NCBI RefSeq assembly: GCF_000143415.4
Contig: NW_003314308.1
Span: 303,794-367,793, forward strand
DNA length: 64,000 nt
Source of the DNA: Selaginella moellendorffii
Taxonomy: Eukaryota > Streptophyta > Lycopodiopsida > Selaginellales > Selaginellaceae
Direction: 5' to 3'
In this document: piece after piece, positions 44,210 to 56,800 of the stretch
Layout of the letters: each line of letters begins with the position of its first letter
Position numbering within the stretch: position 1 is the stretch's first letter
Made by a program: the position numbers and the translations under genes
Notes under the pieces: model-generated
What the model saw: the letters and a program-made list of their open reading frames with translations, nothing else
Told to the model about the DNA's origin: nothing
Databases searched by the model: none

Positions 44210-46119
44210 CTATGGAATCTTTTCGTACAACTGGTCTGTGAAGCAGTCTCCAAAGGCGTAGCTGCCACTGAGTTCTCGCAATTTAGCGCTGCTCGCAGGC
44301 CTCTCTAAACTCAAAATGAGGGAGATCACAACCCATGAGCAAGAACACTAAATGGCCTACCTGATGGATACTTGATGTAATCAGCATTGTCATGCCTACT
44401 TGGAGAGAAATTCAGTAGATCATAGTTCCCAGCGATCTCCTGACGCTTTGCATTGCTGTGAAGCTTCTCTGCGGCAAAAACAGGACACTTCTTGTTAGCA
44501 AAAGAGCGAGAAAACGAGGTGAGAACTCGAGATACCTGATCGTCTGATGTCAGGAGTGAGAGGACGAACTAAACGCTGGGCTGTAGCTTCGTTCTTCTCG
44601 GTGGTGCTGCTGTTGTCATCGTTGCTCATCATCTTGTCAGTGCCGTCGTTGTTCTCCTTGTTGTTGGAGCCACGGTTGTAAAAGTCATGCGTCCCGCTCA
44701 GCTCCTTTACTTTAGCCTCGCGTAAGTGCTTATCTGCATACACGTCTGTAAGTAACTGATAAGAGGGAGCCGACAAAACGGAGAACTTAACCGAAAAAAT
44801 CTTTTTTCCACCTGGGATCTTGTTTAAACCTTCAGGGGTCGCGTTCTCGTCGTGTTGAACAGGATTGCTTCCCCTCAGCTGCTTAATCCTAGCAACAACA
44901 TCTGCAGCATCACCAGAGTGAGTACCAAGCGAGAAACCCATGCGCCCCAAAGAAGAATCCATCCAGCTGTGTATGTATGCACAAAGAGGCTGGAGTTAAC
45001 ACAATGGGATTCAAATAATGTCCCTGCAGGCCAAACGCGTGAGTGATTCCTCTCAAAAGGCGAAGGACACAAGTAAAAAGAAGATAAAAACCGAAAAAAA
45101 ACCCCCGCAGCTAACCGAGTACAATGGTGCTTGGTCCACCTGGTGGCTTCCTGATACGGTTGCTGACACTCTGCTGCGATGGCGGAGGCTTCTCCTCGGA
45201 GAAAATGTCACTCCCGATCATTTCTCTTCGCTTAGCGTCGCTGAGAGACTTCTCCACATGAGTTCCATAGCCACCTTTCTTGAAGATGTCGTTTCCAGTC
45301 ATCTCTGCTGCCTTTTGGTTGTGTGTCCGCTGGCCTTGGGAAGAGTACTGCATCCCCCAACACCCCAACACAGGTAAAGAATAAACTGGCAAGCTTCATG
45401 GTTCTCGTTAGTTCTTCGCATTTTTTTAAGAGCTTCGAGAGCGGCATACCTCGGATGTTGGTGGTCCAAAGATATTGCTTCCGCACATTTCTTTTGCCTT
45501 GGCATTAGACATTGGACGTCGAGGTTGCTCCTCAAATGTCTCCTGGGTTCCACTGAGCTCGCGTTGCTTAGCCACCTCTGCGTGGCTGCTAGCTTTCTTT
45601 TGGAAGCTGTTGTCACCTTCTCCAAAAGAAATTTGGCTCCCTCCACTCGGCTGAGAAAGAACGAGAAGTTACGTCAAACTTTGGCTTACCAGAATGATCT
45701 AAATGATGCAGCTAATGCTTCACAAAAACTCCAAGGTCCTGTCAAATGGCAAGAGCGGCAACTCAGTCGTAAAAATGTAAGATATTCCAATGCTTTAGCT
45801 AGAACAAAAAAAAACTCACATGTTTCAGCGACTAATCGACGAAGTGATCCGAAATGCGCGAGAGAATGCTTTGTCTTGCGAGAGCTACAAACTGGAGTTT
45901 TCAAGCAAGAATGCGGCATCCCACCTGGAGAATCCGGATGGCCGAGCGCGAAACGGGCGGATCCGTGCAGCTCTGGTCATTAGCCGCCGCGAATCCCTTG
46001 CTATCGTTGGTCGCCGAAAAGCGCACGGGCGTGGCTCGGTCCGACGACGCGTCCGCGCCATCCGACCAGCTTAGGAGATCAGACTTGCCCTGGCTGCCGC
46101 GCTTCTCGATCGCAGACAT
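44210..46119 (-). CDS. DUF4057-family protein (plant-specific, short repeated motif)
   Basis: A multi-exon minus-strand gene. Exon 1 (46119 to about 45919) contains KSDLLSWSD, matching the N-terminal ADLLTWSE motif of DUF4057 proteins. The next coding exon begins PSGGSQISFGEG and contains AEVAKQRELSGT. Later exons carry repeated short motifs of the form A-K-x-x-E-M/L-x-G-x-x-I-F: AKAKEMCGSNIF, KAAEMTGNDIF, AKRREMIGSDIF, AKVKELSGTHDF, AKRQEIAGNYDL and AKLRELSGSYAF. There is also a PPGG motif (RKPPGGPSTIVLG). The stop is at 44210. Members have no established biochemical role; the PPGG/SFG pattern also recalls HN1/Jupiter-type proteins. Introns are short. Internal exon edges are my reading and may be off. 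Confidence 0.72.
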
Positions 46120-46322
46120 CGCTCACCGGAGCTGGAAGATCACATCCCCAAAACCCTTGCCGGGCGCGAAGAAAGACCAGCAAAGAAATGAGAGAGGGCA
46201 AAACCTAATGCCCAAAGCTTTCAAACCAACTGCATGCGCGCAAAGGGATATTCTCGGCCGGATCAGCATATTCTCTAGAATAATCATTCCGTACGAGAGT
46301 TTTATACACGAGGTTTTACTTC

Positions 46323-47000
46323 TCAAGCGTAGCACCTGTTTCCATTGCTCGATTTAGTCTTCAGCCCGGGAACTTCTCCATCGTCCTCCACGGGGACCTT
46401 GGCAAACAAAAGAAAAATAAGATCTTGCGTAAGTTTCCAGTGTTTTCTGTCCGAGATCCAGCAGGGAAAAAAATTCATAGACGAGAAAACGATCTTCTAT
46501 AACGAAATCTGGATGATGTAAAGCACTGGAAAACACAAGAATCTAGAAAGAAAAAGGAGAAGTTTAGAGAGAACCTTGTAATCCGGGCCTATAACTCTGT
46601 GATGCGATGTTTCGGCGACAGAACCCGTGGAAAGATTGTGAAGCCGCGGGTATGGGATCTTGTAGTGCCAAGCGATCTCATACCGGGTCTCCCCTTCAAA
46701 TATCTGCAAGAGACAAATATTTCATGGCCGAATGGATCAGAGCAAACTGGGGAACACAAACACCTTCTCGTTGATCAGCTTGGAATCAGACAAATGCTGG
46801 TTCTTCCGGAAGAGCTGCACGGCCTCGTCCTGGAGAGAAAGATAAGGAGAGAGAGAGAGAGAATTTGAGCGAGAAGAAAGAACACCACAATCTCCTACCT
46901 TGATGTATTGCTTCTCGTTCTCCGGACCCGGCCATGTCCGAGATGATCGCAGTAACGATCGGTAGAGCGCCAGCGCCCTCGCCCTCGTTCCCATTTCCAC
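46323..47000 (-). CDS. LYRM1: LYR motif-containing protein 1 (LYRM1-like)
   Basis: Four exons (47000-46899, 46829-46764, 46703-46575, 46397-46323) join in frame to 123 residues, close to the 122 of animal LYRM1. The LYR motif is ALYRSLLRSSR near residue 10. The family signature follows: ENEKQYIK, DEAVQLFRKNQHLSD, then YEIAWHYKIPYPR, which closely follows the animal EIGLHYKIPYPRP. LYR proteins are small, mostly mitochondrial helpers that bind acyl carrier protein and assist assembly of respiratory or Fe-S proteins. The specific client of LYRM1 is not settled. Start could be codon 1 or 3 (MEMG). Confidence 0.88.
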
Positions 47001-47287
47001 ACAGAAGAAATTAGGGCTTTACATTATCCAGATTCGCTGCTATTGTAAGAATATTCTCCGGTCAATCCGGAGTAAGTAATCCTCGGCTTGCTTGAGAGCT
47101 CCGAGTGAGACTTGGTGTGATCGCCATCGATATGATTATCTTGCCAGAACTATCGAGTGATCGACGACTTCACAACCAGCTCAAGTCTAGAGGTGAGAGC
47201 AAAAAGAACTCCAGTGAAAGTACCTCTTCTGGATCAACGTAGAAACCCGGATGGGAATGCGAATTCCCACAAAGTCGAGCGAGCTTG

Positions 47288-48414
47288 TCACTTCCTCCAC
47301 ACGGCCAACACATCGTCAGTCCGGAACCGCTGAGTGCACGTCGATTCCTCCAGTGGAGTAGTGATGCCAGCCTCAAACGCCAGGAGCCCAGTATACGCGA
47401 TCATGGCTCCATTGTCTATGCAGTATCTGTCGTCCGTCGCGAAGAGCTTGCCTCCCCTCTCGTCGCACATCACCTGCATCATGGCTTGCAGCCTCTGGTT
47501 GCATCCAACGCCGCCGACGATGAGGACGTCTCGCTTGTCACAGTGGGCCATTGCTCGTTCTGTGATCTCCACCAGCATCGCGAACACAGTCTCCTGCTTG
47601 GTCTTTCCGAGATGAGAAAACAGTACGAAGAAAAAAGAGATTTTTACCTGGAGTGAGAAGCACAAATCAGCTGGAGTGCACTCCTTGGCTGCCAGCTTCT
47701 CGGTCGCAACGCTCTCAATGTAGCTCAAAATGCCACTGAAAGAAACGTCCATTCCTTTCACCACGTAAGGCAGCTCAATGTACTCGCTCCCCTTCTTCGC
47801 GAGCTATTACGTTGAAGAAACCATTCATGAGACGAACAAGGAAAAGAAAAAATTCCAAGAGCTACCTGTTCGATGTTATAACCCGGAGCTGGATCGTTGG
47901 AGATGTTGAGAACTCTGGCAAATCGATCCAGGCAATTCCCCACAGCGATATCAATCGTCTCTCCAAAAATCCTGTAGCGCCCTTCGCTGTAAGCTATCAC
48001 CTGCGTGTTCCCACCACTGACATAGAGCACCACTGGATCGCTGGCGCCAGTTACGACTCTCCCCATCTCAATGTGAGCCACGCAGTGATTGACAGCCACG
48101 ATGGGCTTCTTCCACAGCAGCGATAGAACCCTAATCACCACTGCCACTGTCTGGAGCGGCGCTCCCATCCCAGGCCCCTTAGTGTAGCACAGGCAATCGA
48201 TGTCGCCCGGGGCGAGCCCGGCCTCGTCCAGCGCCGCCTTGATCAGGGGCAAGATCTGCTGCTGGTGATGGATTGCCGTCTCGCGCGGCAGGAATCCCTC
48301 ACCTGGTGGAGTGATGTAGGTGCGCCGCGGATTGGCGAGGATTGTCCCATCGCTCTTGGCAATGCCGACGCCGATCTTGTTCGCGGAGCCCTCTATCCCC
48401 AGCGCTATCTTCAT
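47288..48414 (-). CDS. OSGEP: tRNA N6-adenosine threonylcarbamoyltransferase, KEOPS subunit OSGEP/KAE1
   Basis: Three exons (48414-47866, 47803-47648, 47593-47288) give 336 residues, the usual length. The protein starts [18 protein letters not shown]. It has the metal-binding HxxxH motif in [11 protein letters not shown], the ASKHA nucleotide-fold motif [15 protein letters not shown], and [13 protein letters not shown] with [13 protein letters not shown] near the C-terminus. It transfers the threonylcarbamoyl group from TC-AMP to A37 of ANN-decoding tRNAs within the KEOPS complex. There is no organelle transit peptide, so this is the cytosolic/nuclear form and not the mitochondrial OSGEPL1/Qri7 type. 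It ends 288 bp before the LYRM1 start on the same strand. Confidence 0.96.
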
Positions 48415-49036
48415 CGCTCGGGGTTTAGGGCTTTAGGGGATCCAAAAGCCCTAATCTGAATGTTTAATGGAATATCCTCCATTATAGGGCGACCTGGCCA
48501 TGGCGATGCATGGCGATTCAGTGACGAGGTATGGCGCTGAGTGGATCGATTTGCTGTAGCTGGATCGATTACTGTAGCTAGAAAGCGCTAGCGCTTAAAA
48601 TCTCCGCTGCATGCCTGTGGAGCGGCACCATTTTTCACTCCAGGGCCGTGCTCTGCCGCTTGCGTCGTTGTTTAGCTGGGGAGCGCTGCAATTTGCGCCC
48701 CTTTTCCCTAGCAATCCTTCGTACCTTGCATTGATTTTGCTGCCTTTCGAGTCGCGATCACTGGATTGTCTCACTTCCGTTATGGTGATTTTAACTTAGT
48801 CTTCCTTTCTTTGTTTTTGCGTCCTTGTGTCTCTTCCTGTCTTATCACTGAGGCTTTGTTTATTCTTCTCTTCGAGCGGTGAACGCGTGAAGTACTTTGA
48901 GCGATTTTTCTTTGCCTTCGTCTTCTTTCCTCTCTTTGTTTTCTATCCATACGATTGTTTCTAGCCTCCGGCCAACTCCTGCTTGAACAGCGGGAGATTT
49001 TTTAGAACTACACACACGAGAGTTGAGCAACGCGGT
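48415..49036. promoter_or_regulatory. Divergent intergenic region between OSGEP and the VAS1-like gene
   Basis: About 620 bp separate two genes read outward, so both promoters must lie here. No TATA box stands out. Small repeats are visible near 48540-48585 (two GCTGTAGCTGGATCG-like blocks). The right half is pyrimidine-rich, as a 5' leader would be. No further gene is seen. Confidence 0.5.
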
Positions 49037-50723
49037 ATGGCAGGATTTTCAAGACGGATTTTGGCAACAGACACTCCCGTCATGGTTCAGGTGCTTTACT
49101 GGAACTGGAAGAGGGGAAGAGAGCAAGAGAGGAAGATTTTGCACTTTGATTCTTTTCTTTTGTGTCCCGACTGTGCGTTGTAACTTTGTTAGCTGTGGAA
49201 GCTTGCAGGTTCAAGAGCTTCTTCAAGGAAGAAACGATGTTGTCTCGCTTGCCCAGGTCTCTTCCACATTTGTTTGATCTGATTACAAATCATTCTTCCA
49301 GGGAGTTGTCCATTGGCAGCCTCCACCGCAAGCTCTCGAGAAAGTCAAAGATCTGATACAGGACATTTCTACAAGCCGCTATGGCCCAGACGATGGCCTT
49401 CCAGAGCTTAGGCTTGCACTTTCCGAGAAGGTTTGTTTCTTTTCTTCTTGCTCTCTCTTTTTCTAACTCACACCTTTCGTTTCTTCGTCCACAGCTTAAG
49501 AAGGAAAACAAGCTTTTCAAGTCTTCGGTGATGGTCACCGCTGGTGCAAACCAGGTGAACTAACGCAATCTTCCGTTCCATAGGCATTTATTGTTCTAGT
49601 GATTTTTTCTCCCAGGCCTATGCGAATTTAGCACTCAGTTTGTGTGATCCAGGAGATTCCGTGGTAATGTTTGCTCCATATTACTTCAATGCGTACACGA
49701 CATTCCAGATGACTGGCATCTATGACATCGTCGTGGTTCCCAGTCATCCAGACACTTGTCATCCAGATCCAGGTACTTCAGCTTCTTTTTCTAATGATTC
49801 TCTACGAACATTTACAACAGAAATGCTGGAGAAAGCTCTTCGTGAGCATACCCCAAAGCCGAGAATTGTTAACGTTGTGAATCCTGGAAATCCTTCTGGT
49901 ACTTATTTACCAGAGGAAACACTCAAGGCAAGATCACCTCTCTTGCGATATTTTCCTGGCTCTAAATTTCGTTTTTCGACACAGCGAATATCGGAGCTGT
50001 GCAAGAACGCTGGAGTTTGGCTCGTTGTAGACAACACGTACGAGTAAGTTTTTCCCCTATTCTTTGCTTTTTCTTTTCCTTAAACTTGCTACTTGAAGGT
50101 ATTTCATGTACGATGGTCGCAAACACGTTTGCATCGAAGGTGACCACATACTAAACGTCTTTTCGTTCTCCAAAGCCTACGGCATGATGGGATGGCGAAT
50201 AGGATATGTAAGAATCTCTACATCAAAACCATTTTTTCTCTCCTCCTTATCATTGCCTTGGTGGTGTTCACAGATCGCCTATCCATCAACAGTGCCCGGC
50301 TTTGGCGAGCAGCTGCTCAAAGTCCAAGACAACGTCCCCATTTGCGCGTCGATCATCGGGCAAAAACTTGCTCTGGCCGCTCTAGACGCTGGTCCTCAAT
50401 GGGTCCTGGAACGAGTAGCGAGACTAGGCAAGAACAGGGCCATGGTTTTGGATGCTCTCTCGTCGCTGGGCCAAGGAGCTGTGAAAGGAGGCGAGGGGGC
50501 AATTTACTTCTGGGCCAAGCTTCCGGAGAAATTCCCAGACGATGTAGCAGTCGTGAAATGGCTGGTTTCCAAGCACAAAGTTATGGTGGTTCCTGGTAGC
50601 GCTAGCGGAGGAAAGGGGTGCATTCGAATCTCCTATGGTGGATTGGACGAGGGGAGCTGCGAAATCGCGGCGGCGAGGCTTAAAGCCGGCCTGGAAGAGC
50701 TTGTTCTTCGCGGTTGCGTCTAG
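49037..50723 (+). CDS. VAS1: VAS1/ISS1-like aromatic/methionine aminotransferase (PLP fold type I)
   Basis: Nine exons begin at ATG 49037 (exons 49037-49090, 49209-49256, 49302-49430, 49495-49554, 49616-49772, 49821-49927, 49985-50043, 50099-50207, 50274-50723). Residues line up closely with Arabidopsis VAS1: GVVHWQPP, SRYGPDDGLPELR, VMVTAGANQAY, NPGNPSGTY, VDNTYEYFMYDG, and the PLP lysine in FSFSKAYGMMGWRIGY. The enzyme moves amino groups between methionine and aromatic 2-oxo acids and in Arabidopsis restrains auxin and ethylene precursor pools. The intron after 49927 starts with GC instead of GT (AAG/gcaag). No transit peptide, so probably cytosolic. Confidence 0.93.
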
Positions 50724-50801
50724 GCGGGAAAAAGGTTTTAAATTTGAATTTGAATTGATTTTTAAACTGGCGGGCTAGGGCTAGGGCAAGGGCTTTTGGC
50801 G
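50724..50801 (+). promoter_or_regulatory. 78-bp gap between two same-strand genes with an E2F-like site
   Basis: GGCGGGAAA (50723-50731, complement TTTCCCGCC) fits the plant E2F consensus and overlaps the last base of the VAS1-like stop codon. Then come AATTTGAATTTGAATTG and CTGGCGGGC. The 3' end of one gene and the promoter of CFAP44 must overlap here or lie within the neighbouring genes. Confidence 0.45.
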
Positions 50802-53800
50802 ATGGAGAGTCCAGCAGCGCCTGTGGTGCCGGTGGAGCAGAAGGCCGAGCGCCTTCCACAGGATGCTGGAAAACTGGTTTTCTCGTTTGGATTCGAGGTG
50901 CGTCGCGAGAAATTCCGCTGTTCTTGGGATCGCAGCTGATTTTTCTTCTCTTTGTCTCGCAGGGAACACGGAGGAACAACATTTGCTACATCGAGCCTAG
51001 TATTCTAATGCACACTTGTGGAAACACCATTCACTTCCTCGACGTTAGAACCATGACTGCGACTTATCTTCCCGTGAGTTTTTGTGGTCCGGTCTTTCTT
51101 CCACCTTGTCATGCTTGGTTTTATGTTTTCTAGAGTGTTGGAGGTCTTGGGATTGGAGCAGTAGCGATCCATCCAACGAAGAAGTACTTTGCAGTGTGCG
51201 AGAAGGGGATTAATCCGAATATTTATATCTATGACTATCCGAGCTTAGTATACACGAAGGTATGGAGTTCAGTGTCTTTCTGATTTGAAATATATAATTT
51301 AAGGCAGGTTTTAAAAGATGGTACCGAGAGGCTCTTCAGCGCTGCCGCGTTTAAACACGATGGAAATCAGCTTGCAACAGTTTGTTTATTCTTTTCAATC
51401 TGAAGTTTTCCAGACATTTAGAATCGATGTTGTTGCAGGTTGGAGGCTATCCCGACTACTGGTTGACTGTATGGGATTGGCACAACGAGACAATTATCTT
51501 GAGAGCGAAAGCCTTCTCGCAGGAGGTTTTTAATGTAAGCGTGGTGGAATTTTTTAACTGAGCGTTGCTTATTTTGTTATGTGTTTCTTAATGCAGGTGT
51601 CTTTCTCGAAGTACTTCTCTGGTCAGTTGCTTACCTCTGGCGTTGGACACATTCGATTCTGGAATATGGCTTCCACTTTTACCGGAATGAAGCTAGAGGC
51701 AAGATATGAGGATAAAGCCTCTACATATTGTCTAATTCGTGCTCGAGTTTACGCAGGGTTTTATAGGAAAGTTTGGACAAGTACCACTAAGTGATATTGC
51801 CGGTTATGTAGAACTTTCCAACGGAAAGGTGTGGCTTAGCATTTGTATCCTCGTGTGCTAGATAATTCTCTTACTCAGGTCCTCTCCGGAACAGAGGGAG
51901 GCGGTATTATCGTATGGGAAGGCGAACTCGTCAAATGCCAATTAAAAAGAAAAGGAGGGCTAAGCTGCCATGATGGAATGGTGGAGATCACAATTCACGA
52001 TACGGGGGTTAATGAGTTGATTACGTGCGGATCTGATGGATACATAAGGTTCTGGGACTTTGGAACGGTATGTAAAATTCTTGTAAAGCTGTTGTCTCAT
52101 GCGACTGGTTTCTCTGAAGTGGTTGGACGCAGCTGATGATGGAGATGAGAAACTCATTTGCGAGGTGAATCCCCTTCGAGAGCTTTTCGTTGATCCGGAG
52201 TGTAAAATAAAAGGGATCTTGTTCGAACAAGACCATTGGATGATTCAGGTCGGTATTTCCGTTTTTTACCCGTCGCGACGACAAAGCTGACATGAGTTCT
52301 ACGGAATGGACAGGATGAAGGTGGTGCATTATGGAGGGTGCATGTGCCATCGTTTGAGCTAGAGCAGATTCTGGAGTTCCATGCAGGGGCAATAGTTTCG
52401 ATAGCGAGCTCGCCAAACAGTTATTACATTGCGACGGCAGGCACAGATGGCACCGTAAGCGAAAGGGGGTACACTTTGTTGTTACTCAAAGGCGCTCCTC
52501 ACTTGCAGGTGAGGCTTTATAACTTCAAGCAGCAGAAACAAATATACAAGCGACGGTTTTCAGCACCGTGTACCACAATGATCTGGATGCCACGGACAGT
52601 CGATCCTGAATGCAAAACCATTGCTGTAGGATTTAAGGATGGAGTGGTGCGTATGCTGCAACAGTGCAGTACCAGATGGAGGCTTCTGCATGCAATGAAA
52701 CCTCATAACGTAAGCATGGATAATATCATATCATGAAATGGATTTTCCTGCAGATGGAAGTCACAGGACTCAAACTCAGTCCGGATGGCGAGCTTCTGGC
52801 AACTGTATCAACAGATGCAACAATTTTTTTCTTCCATTGCCTCGAAAATTACAGGCCAATTGGGTACGTCTGCATATGTTTGGGAAAGTTATCAATTTAC
52901 TATGTTGGCCTGTAGATTTTTTAAATTTGCAGCAGGAGTAGGGTGCTTGGATTGGTCTCCTAATGGGGACTACGTGCTATTGGCGTGTAAAAACTGCGAG
53001 ATTCTTGAGGTTGCTCGACCACGTACGTCGACGTACTTTCTTTAAGTGATCGATCTGATCGTATCTTGTGATGCAGCATTACATCCAGATACCAAAGTTA
53101 CGTATGAGCTAGCATTGCCGTCGAGAGCTATTTCGTTTCTTCTCCCAAAGATAAAAAAACCGAAACCGCCGCCACCTCCACAACAACCAAAACCGGCCAA
53201 GGTATTGATTGCAATGCCATGTTATTCTTCTTATTCCTGCTTTCAGCGTTGACTAGACAAGTGAAGGCGAAGGAGGTGAAAATCCTGAGGGTGCTTCAGC
53301 GACCGAGGGCACTCCTCCAGCAGAAAGAGCCTCTGGCGAAGGTCAAGCTGTTGAGGGAAAGGAAGGAGAGGCAGGAGAGGGAGGTGAAGGTGAAGAAGAG
53401 GGTGAAGAAGGACCTGAAGGACCTGAAGTAGCCGAAGGCGAGGGGGATGAAGGTGGAGGACGGGAAACAGAGGAAGGAAAGAATAAAAAGAAAAAGACAA
53501 AGAAGGCTCCCCCGCCGCCAGCAGTTGAAGAAGTCCTACCCGATGAGTTTTCCTCTTCATTCCAAGCAGGAGCATTGTTGTACACAAAAAGTAGCATGAA
53601 CACATTCTACGTATCGCTAGAGGTGAGCACACTTGTCAACTCGTCATATTCTTACATTTGGAATTTTTCATTTCCAGGGGAAGACGGGATTGCTGTACGA
53701 ATCTCATGCCGACTCTAAAGACGCTCTAGGATATGCGCCGTGGAGTCAAGGAACGCTAACTACGCTCGAGTACGTTACTCTTTTCTAGCTCAATTACGCT

Positions 53801-56800
53801 TCAACCATTGTTTAACTGTAGGTACACGCATTCGATGGAGTATGTTGTGTCAGGAACAGCTGATGGAGTCGTTCGCATCAATACTACTCCTCACGCTGGA
53901 CAATTGGGTTTAGTACAGCAGCAAAAGTACTGGGAGGTATCAATGCGTAACATACAAGTTTCTCGTTTGACATTCCTTTACAGGGTAATGTTCACGATTG
54001 CTACTCGGGTTCCATTGGCAACTGTGTCATGAGCTATGACAATTTGTATTTGGTACTTGTTGTTGTTGCATTCTATTGAGTATCTAACCTGACATTCTCA
54101 GGCCAGTGTCGCCCATGATGGCAGCTTTTTCCTTTATGAGATGTCTTTGGAAACAGGGGCCCCTAGGCATCCTGATACAAAAACTAAAGGTTTTATGTTA
54201 ATGGTGATACATTCCAGAGGCTGACTTTCACGTTTGTGCTGCATTTGGCAGATCTTGAAGATACTTTGCCAGACGCATCAGACGTCCCCCCTGGGGTCTA
54301 TAGCATCGAGGATGACAAACAGAAAACGGAACAAGAAAACAAGCTCAGGACTGCATTGCAGAAGAAAAAGCTTGTCACTGACAGATTGGATAGGATCCGG
54401 CGAGAACTGGAAGAGCTTATCAGAGTAAACAAAGAAAAGACGCCAACCGAAATGATTCCTTTCGAGACTTTTGAGATAGACTCGAGTTTGAGGGGGTAAG
54501 AACTTTCGAGTATTTTAGTATTTTAGTCATGGCTTATTTTTACAGTATACTCGAAAACGAGATCAAGGAGAAAGTAAGAAGTGCTCGCGAAGAATTGCAA
54601 TGGGAGAGTGAAAGGAGCGAGATTGCACTATCCAAGCTTCGGGCGTTTCTGCTCGATCCTCTGGAGGTCTGCGTTGTCCTTGCGTTTATTCTAATAGTCA
54701 GAATTTCTAGTGCAGGTCGAGCATATTGTTTTGCATGCATTCCGAACAGATGGCCATGTCTCTAGCTTTCGCACGGAAAAGCTTTCCCCAGAAATGAAGG
54801 TTGGTACCAGGAACAAGAAAAGTATGTTTCTGTAATTGTTGCTTCTGCTGATTAAGATGATAGAAGAAGCAAAAGCTATCACGGATGACAAAAGCAAAAC
54901 CCAAGAAAAAGATGCTGAAGATGGCAAGGTGTGTATTCACTCGTCGGCATTTATTTGCTTTAATACTTTTGGTATGTCTTGTAGGAAGGTGGTGAAAGCG
55001 TTGTTTCCGAGCCAGAAGAAGGTGAAGACGACGATATCATCACAAAACAGGATTTGAGAAGGCTCAAACTTAAGAAAAAGGAGGATGAGTATGAAGATTA
55101 CCTGAAGACAAAGCCAGATGATGTGTGATTGATGCTATCAAAGTTACAAGGATCTCATGCAAGTTTCCTTGGTCTTTGTTTATAGGCTTATGCCAACCCG
55201 GAGGACCTTGAGGCCATAAGGCATGCAGAGAACACAAAAGGAGATTTCAAGCTAAAGACAGACCTGACATATGTGCCACCGGTAGAACAAAGAACAAATG
55301 CCGTGAAAAAGAGAAATGAAATGGTCTTTTTATACGAAGCCATACACGACCGAAAGATGAGCTTCAACAGTGAGTTTCTCTCTCTCAGAGAAAAAAAGAA
55401 GCAGATAAGATTCCAGATAACACAACGAAATTCAAGGATTTCAGAGATCAATAATCTGCTCAGGTATTTTCTTGTGCCGGAATGGAAACTTACAATGCTG
55501 TTGCTGTTGCTGCTACAGGATCAAAGAGGAACCTTTATACAGTCCTCTAACTTTCAAAGATGAAGCGCCGGAAGAGCGGAACAACATTACTAAGAAAGTA
55601 TGTGTTGTATCCCTTTCATGAACGGGCTCAAACATTCTATCTGTACAGGATCTGGACGACTACATTGAGAGGAAGAGGAAAGCAGAGATGAAAGTGGAGG
55701 TATTCCTTTTGTCTACACACACTGCTATGTGGTTCAAGAAAACAAAGTTTTGTGTGTAGGAAAAAGATAAAGGTGGTGGCTTCGGAGGATTCGGTGGTGG
55801 CCCTGTCAAAAAGGTGGAAAAGAAGGCAGAGAAGGCTGAAAAGGGAGCTGAGAAAGCCGAAGAAAAGAAGGCAGCCGACCCTCAACGAAAAATGTCTAGG
55901 AAAATGTCAGAAAGAGTTTCAAGGAAAACGATAAGAGAGGGTGAAATAGCATCAACAACATCAGCGTTGCGTGCTCCTTCGATCCTGGAGGTAAAAAATG
56001 TTCTGTGTTTTGGTTTTTGAGCTGGTTTTTCTGTGCTGCAGCAAGCTGAACAGGAAGCATTTATTGTGAAACTGAAATATGAGAAGGCGCTGAATAAAGA
56101 GAGAATTGATTTGCTCATCTCTACATTTGATAGTGATTTGGAGGACTTGAGGAATCGGAGGTTTACGCTCGACATAAAAATCAAGGGTGCTGAACTGAAG
56201 ATGCTCATCCTTTATCAAGTAAGTTTTTTGTACACGCTTCTGTTCTCTTTCCAAGTGTTTGTCTCGAGTATTGATGTTTCAGGAGCTTAGACTTCTTCAA
56301 ACTCTTCAACCCAAGGAGCAAGCTCTACAAAATCGCCATACTGCTAAGCTGCTTGAAGCGGAGGACCTATTAGTAAGATCTTTTGTCAATGATGCCAGGA
56401 TCAGCAATAAATTTTTAAATTTTTTGTGAACAGTCGAAAATAAGCGACCAAGAAAAAGCTGTGGAGTTGAAAAAGCAAGAGGTGGCTGGATTGCAAGACA
56501 AGAAGCAACAGGTTCGCAGTAAAACTGTTGTTTTGCTAGTTTTGTTATGGTCTATGTGCAGCTCTTGGTGGAGTTCGAGCAAATGATGGGAGAAAACAAT
56601 CCGTTCAGGGACACTCTTTACAAAATCTACACAAAGAAGATGAAACGACCGAAGCCAAAAGAACCTGGTGAAGAATCGGATTCGGAAGAGGAATCGGATT
56701 TGGAAGAAGAAGGCTCCGATGAAGATTTTGAAGAAGAAGAGGTTTGTAGCGCATGCAATGGAACAAAATATGGTGAGTTCTTTTTCAGACACCCGAAGTA

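Noticed and set aside
44852-46357. Several plus-strand frames opposite the DUF4057-like gene
   Set aside because: The minus strand carries repeated family motifs in spliced exons; the plus-strand frames have none.
53243-53632. Leu/Pro-rich minus-strand frame opposite CFAP44
   Set aside because: It mirrors the Glu/Gly-rich coding stretch of CFAP44 and has no independent support.
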